Part shown: positions 32,301-42,300 of the stretch, piece after piece
Numbering within the stretch: the stretch's first letter is position 1
Layout: each line of letters opens with the position of its first letter
DNA from: Diplosphaera chodatii
Taxonomy: Eukaryota > Chlorophyta > Trebouxiophyceae > Prasiolales > Stichococcaceae
Length of the DNA: 64,000 nt
Direction: 5' to 3'
NCBI GenBank assembly: GCA_032358165.1
Contig: JAALGY010000019.1
Coordinates: forward strand, 2,294,001-2,358,000
The notes under the pieces: generated by a model
Database searches by the model: none
The model's input: the letters and a program-made list of their open reading frames with translations, nothing else
Told to the model about the DNA's origin: nothing
Made by a program: the position numbers and the translations under genes

Positions 32301-34386
32301 CCACCTTGCAGGCTGCTCGGAGGCGTCTTCAGCTGCTTTTGGCTGCAGGCGGTCAGACACAGCTGCCGCCGAGGGCTGACGCCGCTGCTGTCCATCGGCT
32401 GCCGCAACCCGTTCCCCCGCTTCCTCCTCCTCATCCGATGAGCTGCCGGCGCAGAATGCCGAGGTGTCGGGATCCGCGAGCGCCGCCTCGTCTCCACCAG
32501 CGTCCATCGTGGCAGCCGGCGTAGGCGGCTCTGTTACCCAGGGAAGTAAACCTTGGAAACACAGCTTGCAGGGCGCAGGTATGCCCCGTCAACCCGGCAG
32601 CTGCAGCAACGGGTGAGCCGCGAGGGGGCGCCAAGCAGAGGCTTGCGCACGAGTTGGCTTGGGGTGCGCGTACCTGGGGCTGCAAAGCGCACGCGGCGGC
32701 GGCGGGCGGGCGCAGCAGCAGCTGCGGCATCTGTCGGAAACAGCTCCGAAAAGCGCAGGATGGGGCCGCCGCGGTCGCGCCCCAGCAGCGGCAGCGCCAC
32801 CCCCGCTGCAGGCGCACAGGCACGCTGTCGTGCACACAGTACATGTGCACACCTTAACAGGGGCATGATCTGCTGCAGAGTCTTGGCTGTGGTGTACCAA
32901 TATAGCCAACAATCCTGCAGCTGCGTGCCTGCAGCTGGAATGTGGTGTTGGACTCTGCAGCGCGCGAAGGACATGGCAGCAGTAGGACAGCTGTATCGAT
33001 AGGTTTTTAAAACCTTGGCGAACCTGCTTCCGCAGCCGCGCGCTGACGTCGCTCCAGCTCAGCGGCGCTCACCGCCGGCTGCTGCGGCACTGCTGGAACT
33101 GCTGTCGCCGCTGCCGCTGCCGCTGCCGCTGCTGCCTGCTGCGGTGCCTGCTGCGCCGCTGCCGGCTGCTGCAGGGCAGGCGGCTGCCCGGGAGCCGAGG
33201 GCGGCACCGCCACCGGCTGCGCGTGCGGCGGCGGCAGCAGCACCGGCCCCGTAGTGACCGGCGGGGGCGGCCCTGCAGCAGCCGCAGCTGCTGGCCCTGT
33301 AGCAGCAGCAGCGGCAGCGACGGCGGCGGTTGACACGGCAGCAGGAAGCATGTCCAGGTCATCGTCTTCCTCGGCGTCGTAGTCATCCTCCTCTGCTGCG
33401 CCGCCGGCCGCCGCTGCCTGCAGCCGCCTACAGCACGAAGCAGCAGTGCTACTGAGCCCTATGCCCTGAAAGCCCTACTTACTGTTCATACGCTGCAGAT
33501 GCGAGATCGTGTAGTCTGGCCCACATACAAGGGCAACACAGTGGGGTGGCATCTCCTGTTGCTTCCATTGTGGACAGGAGATGGCCTCAGCAGCATGCGC
33601 ACGGCAGCATCACGCAGTGCAGGGACAACAATCATCAGGCTGGCCACTCACGCGAGGATGGCTGCGGAGTCCAGCGCCGGCTTCGGAGCAGGTGTCGGCA
33701 CGGGCGCGGGCTCTGAGGCGTCCTCGATGAGCTCCGTCTCCCCGCTGTAGTCGGCGGCAGCTGCCGCAGCGCCAGCAGCCGGCCCTGTAGCGGCGGCGCC
33801 CGCCCCCGCTGCTGCGGCTCCGCCCTCGCCCCGATCCAGGCCCTGTAGCACAGCAGACTTGCACATCACCAACAACCTCTCTTCAACATGTGGAAATGTT
33901 TGAGTTTGGTGGAGGCTCTTGTGATGCTGTTGAGCCGAGCGTCACAGGCAGCGCCTTGAAACCCAGAGGGATGAATGCTGTGGTGCGAGGCATGCTGCCT
34001 GCAGTGCAACCCTACAGCGCGGCAGCAGCTGCGCACCTCGAGGGACAGGCCGCCCTTGTCGCCGCCCAGCCGCTCGCTGCCCAGCGCCCCAAGGCTCTCC
34101 CGTGCATCCTGCAACCATTTCAGACACACCATCTCCATGACCATGTCATGCGCCCGGCGTGTGCAGTTGCTGGTGGGCATGCGCAGCGTTTGGGAAGCTC
34201 CAGAATGCCGTGCAGCAGCTGTGCGATGGCGCCTGGGCTTGCCTCGTCCAGGTAGTCGTCCTGCAGCTGCATGTTGCTGTCCACATTGCCGAACAGGAAG
34301 CCGACCATCGGGCGCTGCCGCCCGCCACCACCGCTGCCATCGCTGTCGCTGCCGCTGCCGGCGCTGTCGCGCTCCGCGTCGCTCAT
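20368..34386 (-). CDS. TAF1: TFIID subunit TAF1, with C-terminal bromodomain and CW zinc finger
   Basis: TAF1 is the scaffold of TFIID for RNA polymerase II initiation. Motifs in family order on the minus strand: N-terminal FLFGNVDSNMQLQDDYLDE (about 34310-34210); acidic and Ala/Pro-rich linkers (33850-33000); LRFSELFP (about 32755); ADWEHDITWG (about 31850); NVSKDAFYSG (30660-30620); EYFEEHPPLLARPG (28970-28920); GVRLQTYYRKR (28690-28650); DFLLVRHASGRMALRRFQG (28000-27940); FPGLSEPIIKARLRDRCEC (27200-27140); CAYESMLNALARYHNQG (26545-26490); TGAGDPTGRGRGYSYTRDI (25950-25885); GTGADLRKLSMEDSKRQLM (25580-25520); SKFARQARESAAERQKRY (25075-25010). A single bromodomain follows (21720-21610 and 21430-21240, with the acetyl-lysine Asn in EAYN). 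The last exon, 20505-20368, completes a CW finger: WVQ, CSRCEKWRRLSDE, WFCEQNPDPGFASCEVPQE, stop. An upstream in-frame Met lies at 34410. I did not find the usual zinc knuckle. Exact borders of most exons are unresolved. Confidence 0.9.
21548..21576. repeat. 10-bp tandem repeat, about three copies
   Basis: CTTGTGGATG is repeated at 21548, 21558 and 21568 (the last copy ends in C instead of TG). It lies in the intron that splits the TAF1 bromodomain. Confidence 0.85.
22001..22043 (-). repeat. Decayed copy of a TAF1 exon end in the downstream intron
   Basis: Bases 22001-22039 match the 3' end of the TAF1 exon at about 22102-22140 at 33 of 39 positions. The true exon (SGRVSKRKRIVLDEDDDD ... GRGPSK) ends at 22100 with a GTATGT donor. 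The copy lies about 60 bases further into the intron and no longer has a working donor. Confidence 0.75.
25370..25423 (-). repeat. Decayed copy of a TAF1 exon end in the downstream intron
   Basis: The stretch resembles the exon segment at about 25493-25550 that encodes LSMEDSKRQLMSMGMSEEE; the copy reads LSIKRSAQLMSMGLSE and then stops. It is downstream of the real exon on the minus strand, so it is an intronic duplicate of the exon's donor side. Confidence 0.72.
26113..26174 (-). repeat. Decayed copy of a TAF1 exon start in the upstream intron
   Basis: The stretch is a close match to 25991-26052, the start of the exon encoding KKAVSMVEVAAQGAPWAATG. The copy reads GMSMVPMAAQGAPRAATGPH. It lies upstream of the real exon on the minus strand, and the telomere-like motif CCTAGGGTTTAG (26071-26082) sits between copy and exon. 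Confidence 0.75.
27261..27311 (-). repeat. Decayed copy of a TAF1 exon start in the upstream intron
   Basis: The stretch resembles 27182-27227 (exon start GVKELAEQFPGLSE) and keeps the CTGGCAG acceptor, but reads GVNELPEQFTGFSG. It lies directly upstream of the real exon on the minus strand. Confidence 0.75.
30528..30579 (-). repeat. Near-identical copy of a TAF1 exon end (88-bp offset)
   Basis: About 50 bases, including the exon end ARCNVSKDAFYSGA and its GTGAG donor, are repeated at 30528 and 30616 with almost no differences. The exon body joins to the 30616 copy, so the 30528 copy lies in the following intron. This is the youngest of the exon-edge duplications and could give alternative 5' splice sites. 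Confidence 0.85.
30818..30876 (-). repeat. Decayed copy of a TAF1 exon start in the upstream intron
   Basis: The stretch resembles 30735-30792, the exon start encoding FKGVDLSKWRHSPAAV, including an acceptor-like ACAG. The telomere-like CAGGGTTTAGG (30797-30807) lies between the copy and the real acceptor. Confidence 0.72.
32181..32192. repeat. Interstitial telomere-like motif (TTTAGGGTTTAA)
   Basis: This is the longest match to the plant-type TTTAGGG telomere unit in the window. Related AGGGTTTAG motifs occur at 3406, 5941, 6692 (reverse), 8735, 26074, 30798, 31363 and 41191 (reverse, coding). Confidence 0.7.
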
Positions 34387-34410
34387 AACTGGCTGCTGGC
34401 ACGCTTCCAC

Positions 34411-35349
34411 TGCCTTCAGCGTGCATCGGCGGTGCAGCAGCGTGCGAGTGTCATGTCAGGGTTGCAGCGCCGTGGCACCGCTGCATGGGTAGAAGCTTGC
34501 TGCGAAATGTGCTGGCGGTGGGATTGGGCTTGCAGTCAGCTGCCACGCAGAGCTCCTGCGCCATTTGAATACTGCAGACTGTGTTGCTGAGCCAGATTTC
34601 TTGCTGCACCTCTGTGGATCATTGCGTTGCATCTAGGCCAAAGCTTTCCAGGCGGTGTGAGTTGCGCAGAAGGCTACGCATTGCACACAGCCGCTACGCA
34701 GTGCAATAGCAGACAGGCTCGGAAACACTGAGTTGTAATACCACTTGCTGCAGATCAGCACATGATGCATTGAGGGCCAGAGAAGCAGCGGAAGCAGCGC
34801 AAGCAGCTGACCACCCCACGGGAAGCGCCGTAATGGTGTGGTTGTCATGCTTTTGCGCCAGCATCGACAGCATACATACGGTGTGTCATGGGTTGAGGAC
34901 CATTTGCACAACCCTGCATGCATGCGCAACCGACATGCCTTTCGGGAAGAGCACATTACAACATGTCCGCCAACTGCATGGACGTGTGCATGGATGGAAT
35001 GTACGAATGAGAACCCCGAGCAGTCTGTGAATGAAGATCAGCCAATGCCATCAGCCAGCTTGGGTCAGTACACTGCCAGCATTTTTGTGAATGCCAATCT
35101 CCTGGCCATTGGGCAGCCGGACCACCCACCTCGCTACCAAAAATGTATGCGGACAGACCAAACAGCAACTCCTTTGACATAATCCATTGAACTGTCAAAC
35201 GAGAGTCCACAAAGAAATGTATGAAGCCTTCTTACAACCAATATACATCGAGATATGCCACAAATTACATACACCATGCACCCATCCCAGCGCCCTTCCC
35301 ACCCCTTGTGACCTTGACCTTGCAATGACGTCGCTCATTCGTTGCTGGC
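34411..35349. other. Intergenic between TAF1 and Tic22-like copy 4
   Basis: Both neighbours are on the minus strand, so this holds the TAF1 promoter/5' UTR and the 3' end of copy 4. It is less GC-rich than the genes. No coding chain, RNA gene or repeat was recognised. Confidence 0.55.
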
Positions 35350-38300
35350 TCAACCGGCGCAGCACAGCACATTGCCGTCTGCCACCGAGATGACCGGGAC
35401 CCTGATCTTGCGGCCGAGCGGGAGCTGCAGCTGGGCGCCGGTGCCGTTGGGCGGGGCCGCCCCAATCAGAATGACGCCGCGGGTGGGAGCCTCGCATAGC
35501 GGGTCCGCATCGCCTGTCGGTGTTCTCCCAAGTACCTGTGTGGCATAACACCACTGGTCCGCCCCTTGAAGCACAGCGCTGCACCGCTGCTTGCTGCCAT
35601 GTACATGCTCAAGTCCACATACGCTTTCGACGAGCTAACTACAGCCCAAGCGGCATCAACCAACACCGCACCACGTCAAGATCGCTGGTCAGCCGCACAG
35701 CACTGGACGTGCTTCCCTTCTCGGCGGCGGCGGTCCCAGCCATGTCAGACAGCGGCGCAGCCAGCGCCGCATCCGCGTTTGCGCTGAAGTCCAGCTCCAT
35801 GTTATCCAGGAAGCCACCCTAAACACAGGGAACAGTCTCTCAAGCTTTGTGCGATGTTCAACAGACGCATATGAGCACGCCAATGTGCTTTGCACGACCT
35901 GTGAACGTCTCACCCGCTTGTGCATGGCAGCAGCACCCTCCACAAAGGCCTCCACGGTCAGAATTGCAATCTCGTGTAATCCATCCAGCTCCTTTTGTGT
36001 CCAGGCACGTCTCCCTGCAACAGCAGGTGCGCTCTTGCGATGGGGGACCACAGCTGCTTGCATGGCAACATCCACCGTCAGCTTGAACAGTTGCACTCTC
36101 AACAGTATATTGTTCTTGCCTGCTGGTTTGCTGGTGTTCCAGTGGCCGCATGCGGTGATGCACTCCCGGAGTGTGGAGGCCTCGACCACCACCCGCCGCT
36201 TGTACCCCGCAAGCTTGGCATCTGCACCAACAGCGAAGACACAGTTCACACCCTGGATGAGCGCTGAGCTGCTTCCAGGATGGACAGCAGTCGCTGCGAG
36301 TACGTCACATGCATGCCTGTGGGGGCCACGTTCTGTTGCTGCCCTGTGCTGTGAGGGTGTGGACCAGAGGACAGCGGGCGGTGCCTGCTGCTGGCCAGCA
36401 GCCAGTCACCCACTGATGCCCAGGGTCGATACGGCGCTGTCAACTGCGTTGGCGCCGGCCTCACAGCCCCGCAGCGCCAGCGAAGCCGTGCCCAGCACGA
36501 AGCGCGACACGTTGGCGGCCAGGCCGCTGGGTGCCTTGCCACTGCCGCCACCTTGCCCCGGCCGCTGCCCCAACTCCTGGACCAATGGCACACCAGCTGT
36601 GAGATGCTGCCGGGGCGTGAAGCCGGTCGCAGCATACCCGGTGCAGCCGCACCGCATGCACACACCTGCAAAAGCTCCTCGACCTCGGGCACCTCATCAC
36701 CCCCCTGGCCGTGCTGTTGCCCAGGGACCGCGCCCCTTTGCAGGCCTGCACATGCAGCAATAAGGTTCCATCCTTGCCCCCTCTACTGCCGCCACAAGAC
36801 GGTCATCACACACTGCTGTGCTGTCAACAGCGAGCGTTGTGCAGGCACCTGTGACTCGTGCTGCAAAGGACTCGGCTGCTATACGGAGGTGCCGGCGCAT
36901 CAGCCGCCGCTTGTGACGCAACTGCACGGGAAGGACTGAAAACATCTGGTCCTGCTGCGGGTCTAGTCCTTCTTGTTGTTAGCCTGTTGCTGCTCACGAA
37001 CCAGCATGAGCGTATGTGGCTGATGAAACCTCACCCCCCGGACTGCCAAGTCCTGTGCGATGTCAATTGTCGCGTTCAGCGTGCGGTAGTCGAGGAACAG
37101 CGGCGTGAGGCGCAGGTCCCCCCGTTGCGAGGGCAGTGAGAGGTACACGCTCGGCACCGTGAAGACGGGCAGGCCCCTGTAAGGAGCTGGGGGAAGACGA
37201 TCAGAGGCATGCGGTATGCCTGGCCTGGAGGTGGACAATGCTGGAGACAGCTGTCAGGGGCTTAGAAGACAACAGTGCCCTGCAGCGCAGAGGCTACACA
37301 GCACCTGATGGGCTCTGCTGGCGCTTCAGTCGCTGCTGCTGGTGGTGCTGCTGGTGGTGCTGCTGCTGCCTTACGCAGCTCCAATGCACGGCGTACCTGC
37401 GCAGAGTATGAGATGCGACTCGTCTGAATTCCAGCAAGCCTAACAAGGCAATGCTGCGGCATCTCATCAGACGGCCACACCTGGTCGCCGTCAGGCTGCA
37501 AGAGGGCCTGTCCCGGGAATCCGGCCAGCACGGTGAGCGCCGATCCCCAGGGCATCCACCAGGTGCGATTCTGCTCCTCGAACGACGGCAGCTCGTGGAA
37601 GTATCTGCGGAGTATCTGACGGCATCGCATGGCTGCCTTGTCTGTCACCGGCAGCTGCGCAGCGCTGCCGTCGAGCTGTGCGTCCTCACGAAGGTGCCGC
37701 CACGCCTGCCGCCATGGCTGCCACCAAGGCCGGCTGCAGCTGCCGTCCGCCGCCGCTGCCGCCGACTCTGCGGCCCGCACGGCCTCGCGGTGCGCCAGGA
37801 AGTGGCGGCCCTGGTCTGACAGCGCATCCAGGGGGCGCGGGCCGCCAAACTTGGGGCGGCCAAACAGGCGGCGCTCGTGCCTGGAGCGCGGCGGCAGCAC
37901 CGGAGCGAAGAGTGCGTTGGCGCGGTTGGTGTGCATGGTGACACGCTCATCAGGGGCTGCCTCTGCCGGCAGCAGTTGACCATCCGCCTGCCCCGGCTGA
38001 TCAGCTGTTGCTGCCTCGCTGCTGAGCCAGCGCTTCGAGAGCTTACCGCTGCAGACAGGACACCCTGGGGCTGCTGAGTAAAGATGATGGGGCACTGGCC
38101 GCGGCGCTCGTGTTCTGGAGCGCCCCACTGCATGCTCAGTGCTGCAGAGACATGCCCACCTTAGCAGGGGAGCAACTCTGCGCTTGCTTCAGCGGATCAC
38201 CTGCTGTCTGTCATGAAGACGTGGCCGACCAGCAGGGTGGGGACAACCCCGACTTGCTTGCTGAGTGCTGCGTCAGCACGCAAGGCGGCCGCTCTCCGAT

Positions 38301-38713
38301 ATCCCTGCCACGGCATGGCATGCGTGTCGACAGGATAAGGCCAGCTCGCAAATTACATCACAAGATGCTAGTGTGACAGCACTTGATTGGCTGTGTGCAC
38401 CGACCTGTCGGGACAGTCTGTGGTAGTCCCACATTTCTAGGTCATCGTCATCCTCACTGTTGTCAGCGTCAATGCCTGTTGCCAGGCTGACTGCTGCTTT
38501 GTCTGCGGCTGCTGCATGCGAGGCGTGGGATCGGCTGAAAAGCCTGTCGCCTGCTGCCAGTGGCACCGTCGCTGCAGTTTCACCGCTGCAGCATGTTGTC
38601 GTTGCCAGTGGCCAGGCTGGCACATCGGATTTGTGGTAACTGCAGAGCATACCCTGCTGCGGGGCTGGCGGCTGCGCGCTGTCAAGCTCGAACACCCAGG
38701 AGCCTGCATGCAT
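35350..38713 (-). CDS. Tic22-like protein, long form, copy 4 (inverted)
   Basis: Twelve exons join in phase to 688 residues: 38713-38405, 38304-38201, 38048-37481, 37396-37305, 37176-37035, 36921-36849, 36745-36666, 36576-36414, 36221-36120, 36014-35914, 35818-35672, 35535-35350. The start MHAGSWVFELD aligns with copies 1 and 2; the frame is open upstream to a Met at 39004. The Tic22-like core reads VLAGFPGQALLQPDGDQ, then LPVFTVPSVYLSLPSQRGD and LTPLFLDYRTLN. Exon 3 is 568 bases against 307-322 in the others, adding about 85 residues. Exons 6-8 (RHKRRLMRRHLRIAAESFAA; a linker; LAANVSRFVLGTASLALRGC) define the long form. The intron after exon 9 appears to use a GC donor (CAG|GCAAGA). The C-terminus has GVILIG and KIRVPVISVADGNVL. 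Confidence 0.8.
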
Positions 38714-39311
38714 GATGGCATGAGGCGCAGTCATGGCCGCATGCAGAAGCACTCCACCAATCCAGACCTCACGCACAACACTGCTCTTCGCGTCTCCGGC
38801 AGCGGTCGCAGGCAGTGATCGAGCAAACGTCTCATCATGGTGCCACACCCAATTCGGCAATGTCATCAAGCTTCCGAATAGGCTGCCGGTGCGACGCTTC
38901 GTCTCCTGTCCGAAGATCGCGGGTAATGCTGATGGGCAAGGTTGCAGGTCCCGATCAGGAGGAGTTCGGCAATAGGCCAGAAGAGACCCTTTGGCCACAG
39001 CCATGACTAAGGCTGAGTGACGTCAGGCGAGGTGCAAAATGACCTGCATGCAGTTGACAGTAAACTACCGTTCTGCCATCTGTTTTGCAACCGCTATCAC
39101 AAGTTCGCATCACATGCGCACTACATCTTGGCATAGGCACCTTTGTGGACTTCTTTCATATCAATACAAGTCGAGGATGGCCAAGGGCAGCGCGCAGCCA
39201 GCAGCGCAGATCAGACTTCGCGGACGCAGGAAGCAAGCATCGAACAGAGTAGCACTGGCGTCCATCTCGTCGCTGTGACCTGCGAGCTGTCAGACTGAGC
39301 TGAGAGCAGCG
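38714..39311. other. Divergent intergenic region between Tic22-like copy 4 and the borate transporter
   Basis: About 600 bases lie between two divergent start codons. The family-conserved block of the Tic22-like genes is at about 38880-38925. The copy 4 frame stays open to 39004, so its true start may lie within this interval. An alternative upstream exon of the transporter (ATG at 39177) cannot be excluded. Confidence 0.5.
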
Positions 39312-42300
39312 ATGTGTCAGCAGGCGGCCACCACAGTCCGCAAGCGGCGGGGTCCGCGGTGGTACAAGCTGAAGTCGGGCGTGCCGGAGGATGTGAGGGG
39401 CCGGCTGCCGTGGTACAAGCACGACTGGGTTGAGGGGTGGAACTCGGGGTATAGGTGAGATTGCAGGGTGCACATCCTGAGCAGATCAACGCTCATGTGG
39501 ATCTGAGCATGTTGCAAAGGATGCACATTTGAGTGCTGCATGCTGGGCAACTCGAATGCGCATGCACCAGTCAGATGTAAATAAATGGGAGAATCAGAGC
39601 ATAGCACGATCAATACATAGCATATACAGCGTGATGCGCGGGCGCACCGCAGGATCCTCGCGCCGGCGGTGTACATATTCTTTTGCAGCGCCATCCCGGC
39701 GCTGGCATTCGGGGAGCAGCTCGTTATCGAGACAGGTGGGGACCGCTGCCGTGACACACATGCTGTTGGCTGCACTGTAGCGTCGTCTGCCACTGACGGG
39801 TGTGTTGCTGGCCGCAGATGGGATTCTTTCGGCGGTGCACACCCTCACCGCCACAGCACTGTCAGGCGTTTTGCAGGTGAGGCACCTCACGGGTCAGACC
39901 GCTCACGATCTGCTGCCGGCTCATAACCACAAAGACTTCAGGATGTCCTCAACAATGAGACATCTGCCATGGTGGTCGAGCAATGTGACATCAAGCGCTG
40001 CAACCCTCATTGTCGCAGGCAGTCGTCGGCGGGCAGCCGCTGCTGATTGTGGGTGTGGCAGAGCCCATCGTCCTGATCTATGGCTACATGTACAATTTTG
40101 CAAAGGACAAGCCCGACCTAGGTGAGCTCGCAAACGACTGCATAGTAGCGCCCACAGACCCATGTCATACGGTCCCACAGCAGCCATGCTGCAGTCTGAT
40201 GGCTGCCGGTCCCTGCAAGGAGCATCGTTATGACCACCGCTTGGCAGTCATGTGCGAAGCAGTGACCGTGAAGCACGGTAGGAATGCCCCCGCATTTGCA
40301 CGCGGTGCAGGCCCGCAGCTGTTCCTGGCGTGGGCGGCTTGGGCGTGCGTGTGGGCGGCGGCCATGATCCTGGCGCTCACGGCGGCGGGCGCCTGCCGCT
40401 ACATCCACCTGTTCACCCGGTTCTCGGGGGAGCTGTTTGGCGCCCTCATCGCGGTGACTGGGACCCGTAGAACCCTAGCGTATTCACTACATGTCATTCA
40501 TTTAGCTGGCCAGGTGGCAAGCGCTCACGAGCATGCGGCATGGGAATAGGACGCGACCATTTGCATTCACTTTGTTGGACTGCTGAAGAGACCTTGGCCA
40601 TCTCGGGGCATCTGCTTGCTATGACACACTGCACACTGCAAGCAATCAAGATGCACTGCATCCAGGTGCCCTGTGCTGATGGTTCTCTTGCTGATGCACA
40701 TCTATAGGTGCTGTTCCTGCAAGAGGCGATCTCGGGCACGGCCTCGGAGTTCCGGCAGCCGACAGGGGAGGGCGCCCCTACAGGGCAGGCGCGGCTGCCG
40801 GAGTGGTGCCTCGTCAATGGCCTGTGGTCCCTGTTCCTAGCCTTTGGGCTGGTCCTCACCGCGCTGCTGACCCGCCAGGTACATTGCGACGCATCTGTCG
40901 TGCCCTGTGCAGGCTGCCTTTGTTGCAGCATGAACATCGGAGTAGGTGTACAGGGCTTCCTCATGACTGTTGTTCGACCGTCCGCAACAGCCAGCTACTG
41001 TTGGCAAGCCTGCGTCACAGCGTCGCAGATGCTGTGGGTGCTTTCGCCCGTGTACCTCCGAGTAGCCTGCTGCCCCACCCTGTAGGCGCGGGCGTGGCGC
41101 TTCGGCAGGGGCTGGGTGCGTTCGTTCCTGGCCGACTACGGGGTGCCTCTCATGGTGGTTGCCTGGAGCGGCCTGGCATATGCGATTGCTAAACCCTCCC
41201 CCGGCGGCCTGCCCCGCCGCGTGCAGATGCCCAACACCTGGGACGTGAAGACCACCTGGACAGTCGCCGGAGTGAGAGTCCTGAGGGATACTAAATGTGA
41301 CTGCCAATGATGCACACAGCGTCTGGCTGGCAAGCCTTTCTCCATACCTTGTTCGTGCTGCCGTGTTTCTGCACTGGCTAAGCAGACCAAGTGCAGGAGA
41401 GACAGGCAGTTTGTATATCAGCTCACCAGCAGCATTGCTGACATCCTCTGCAGGACATGGGCAGGGTGCCAGGTGCGTACATCGCGGGGGCGCTGGTGCC
41501 GGCGCTCATCATCACCATCCTGTTCTACTTCGACCACAGCGTCTCCTCGCAGCTGGCACAGGTACTTATGTATGCGGTAGAGAAAAATTACATGTGTGCG
41601 CCCTCCCTCCCGTTCATGCACACAAGCAGGCCCGCATCTGCAACAGATGCTGCATGCTAGCCACTCAGGGCGCAGGCCGTGAGGCTTATGCATATCGAGC
41701 ACCTCAGGTCGACCACCAGCACAGCACCCAGTGCAGCTGATGATGTCAGCAAGACATGAGGTTCAAGTGCAGCAGGTTCCATCCATCTAACCACCGTCAC
41801 ACCACAGAGAACTGATACTTGACCCTGCTCCAATGTGCAGACGGAGGAGTTCAACCTGAAGAAGCCGGCGGCGTACAACTACGACTTTGCGCTGCTGGGC
41901 GTCATCACCGCGGCCTTCGGGCTGATCGGGCTGCCGCCCATTAATGGAGTGCTGCCGCAGGTGGGGCTGCCTTGGGCACTTGGCCTGGTCACGACGGTCT
42001 CCCTGCTGTGCAGTTTGGCATCACAAAGAGAATTCGGATGTACAGCACTCTGCATTAATTTCTGAGCTGCAGCTGCGCCAGGGCTGCTTGATGCCCCCTA
42101 CCGCCAAGCTGGCTGCACCTTTGAGTGATGTGCGATTGGGTTACCTGCTGCAGGCGCCCATGCACACACGCAGCCTGGCCACCCTGAAGCAGCAGATCGT
42201 GCGCAGCGCGCTCAAGAAGAGTGAGCCGTCGCCATGCACTTCTCTGAGAACCTGCAACTGGCAAGCTTTGGTGATGCTCAGTCTCTCACGAGCTGACGCC

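Noticed and set aside
39177..39278. Upstream ATG exon for the borate transporter
   Set aside because: The 33-residue frame lacks family similarity and a good donor in phase; the ATG at 39312 is in frame with the conserved PWYKHDW block and needs no intron.
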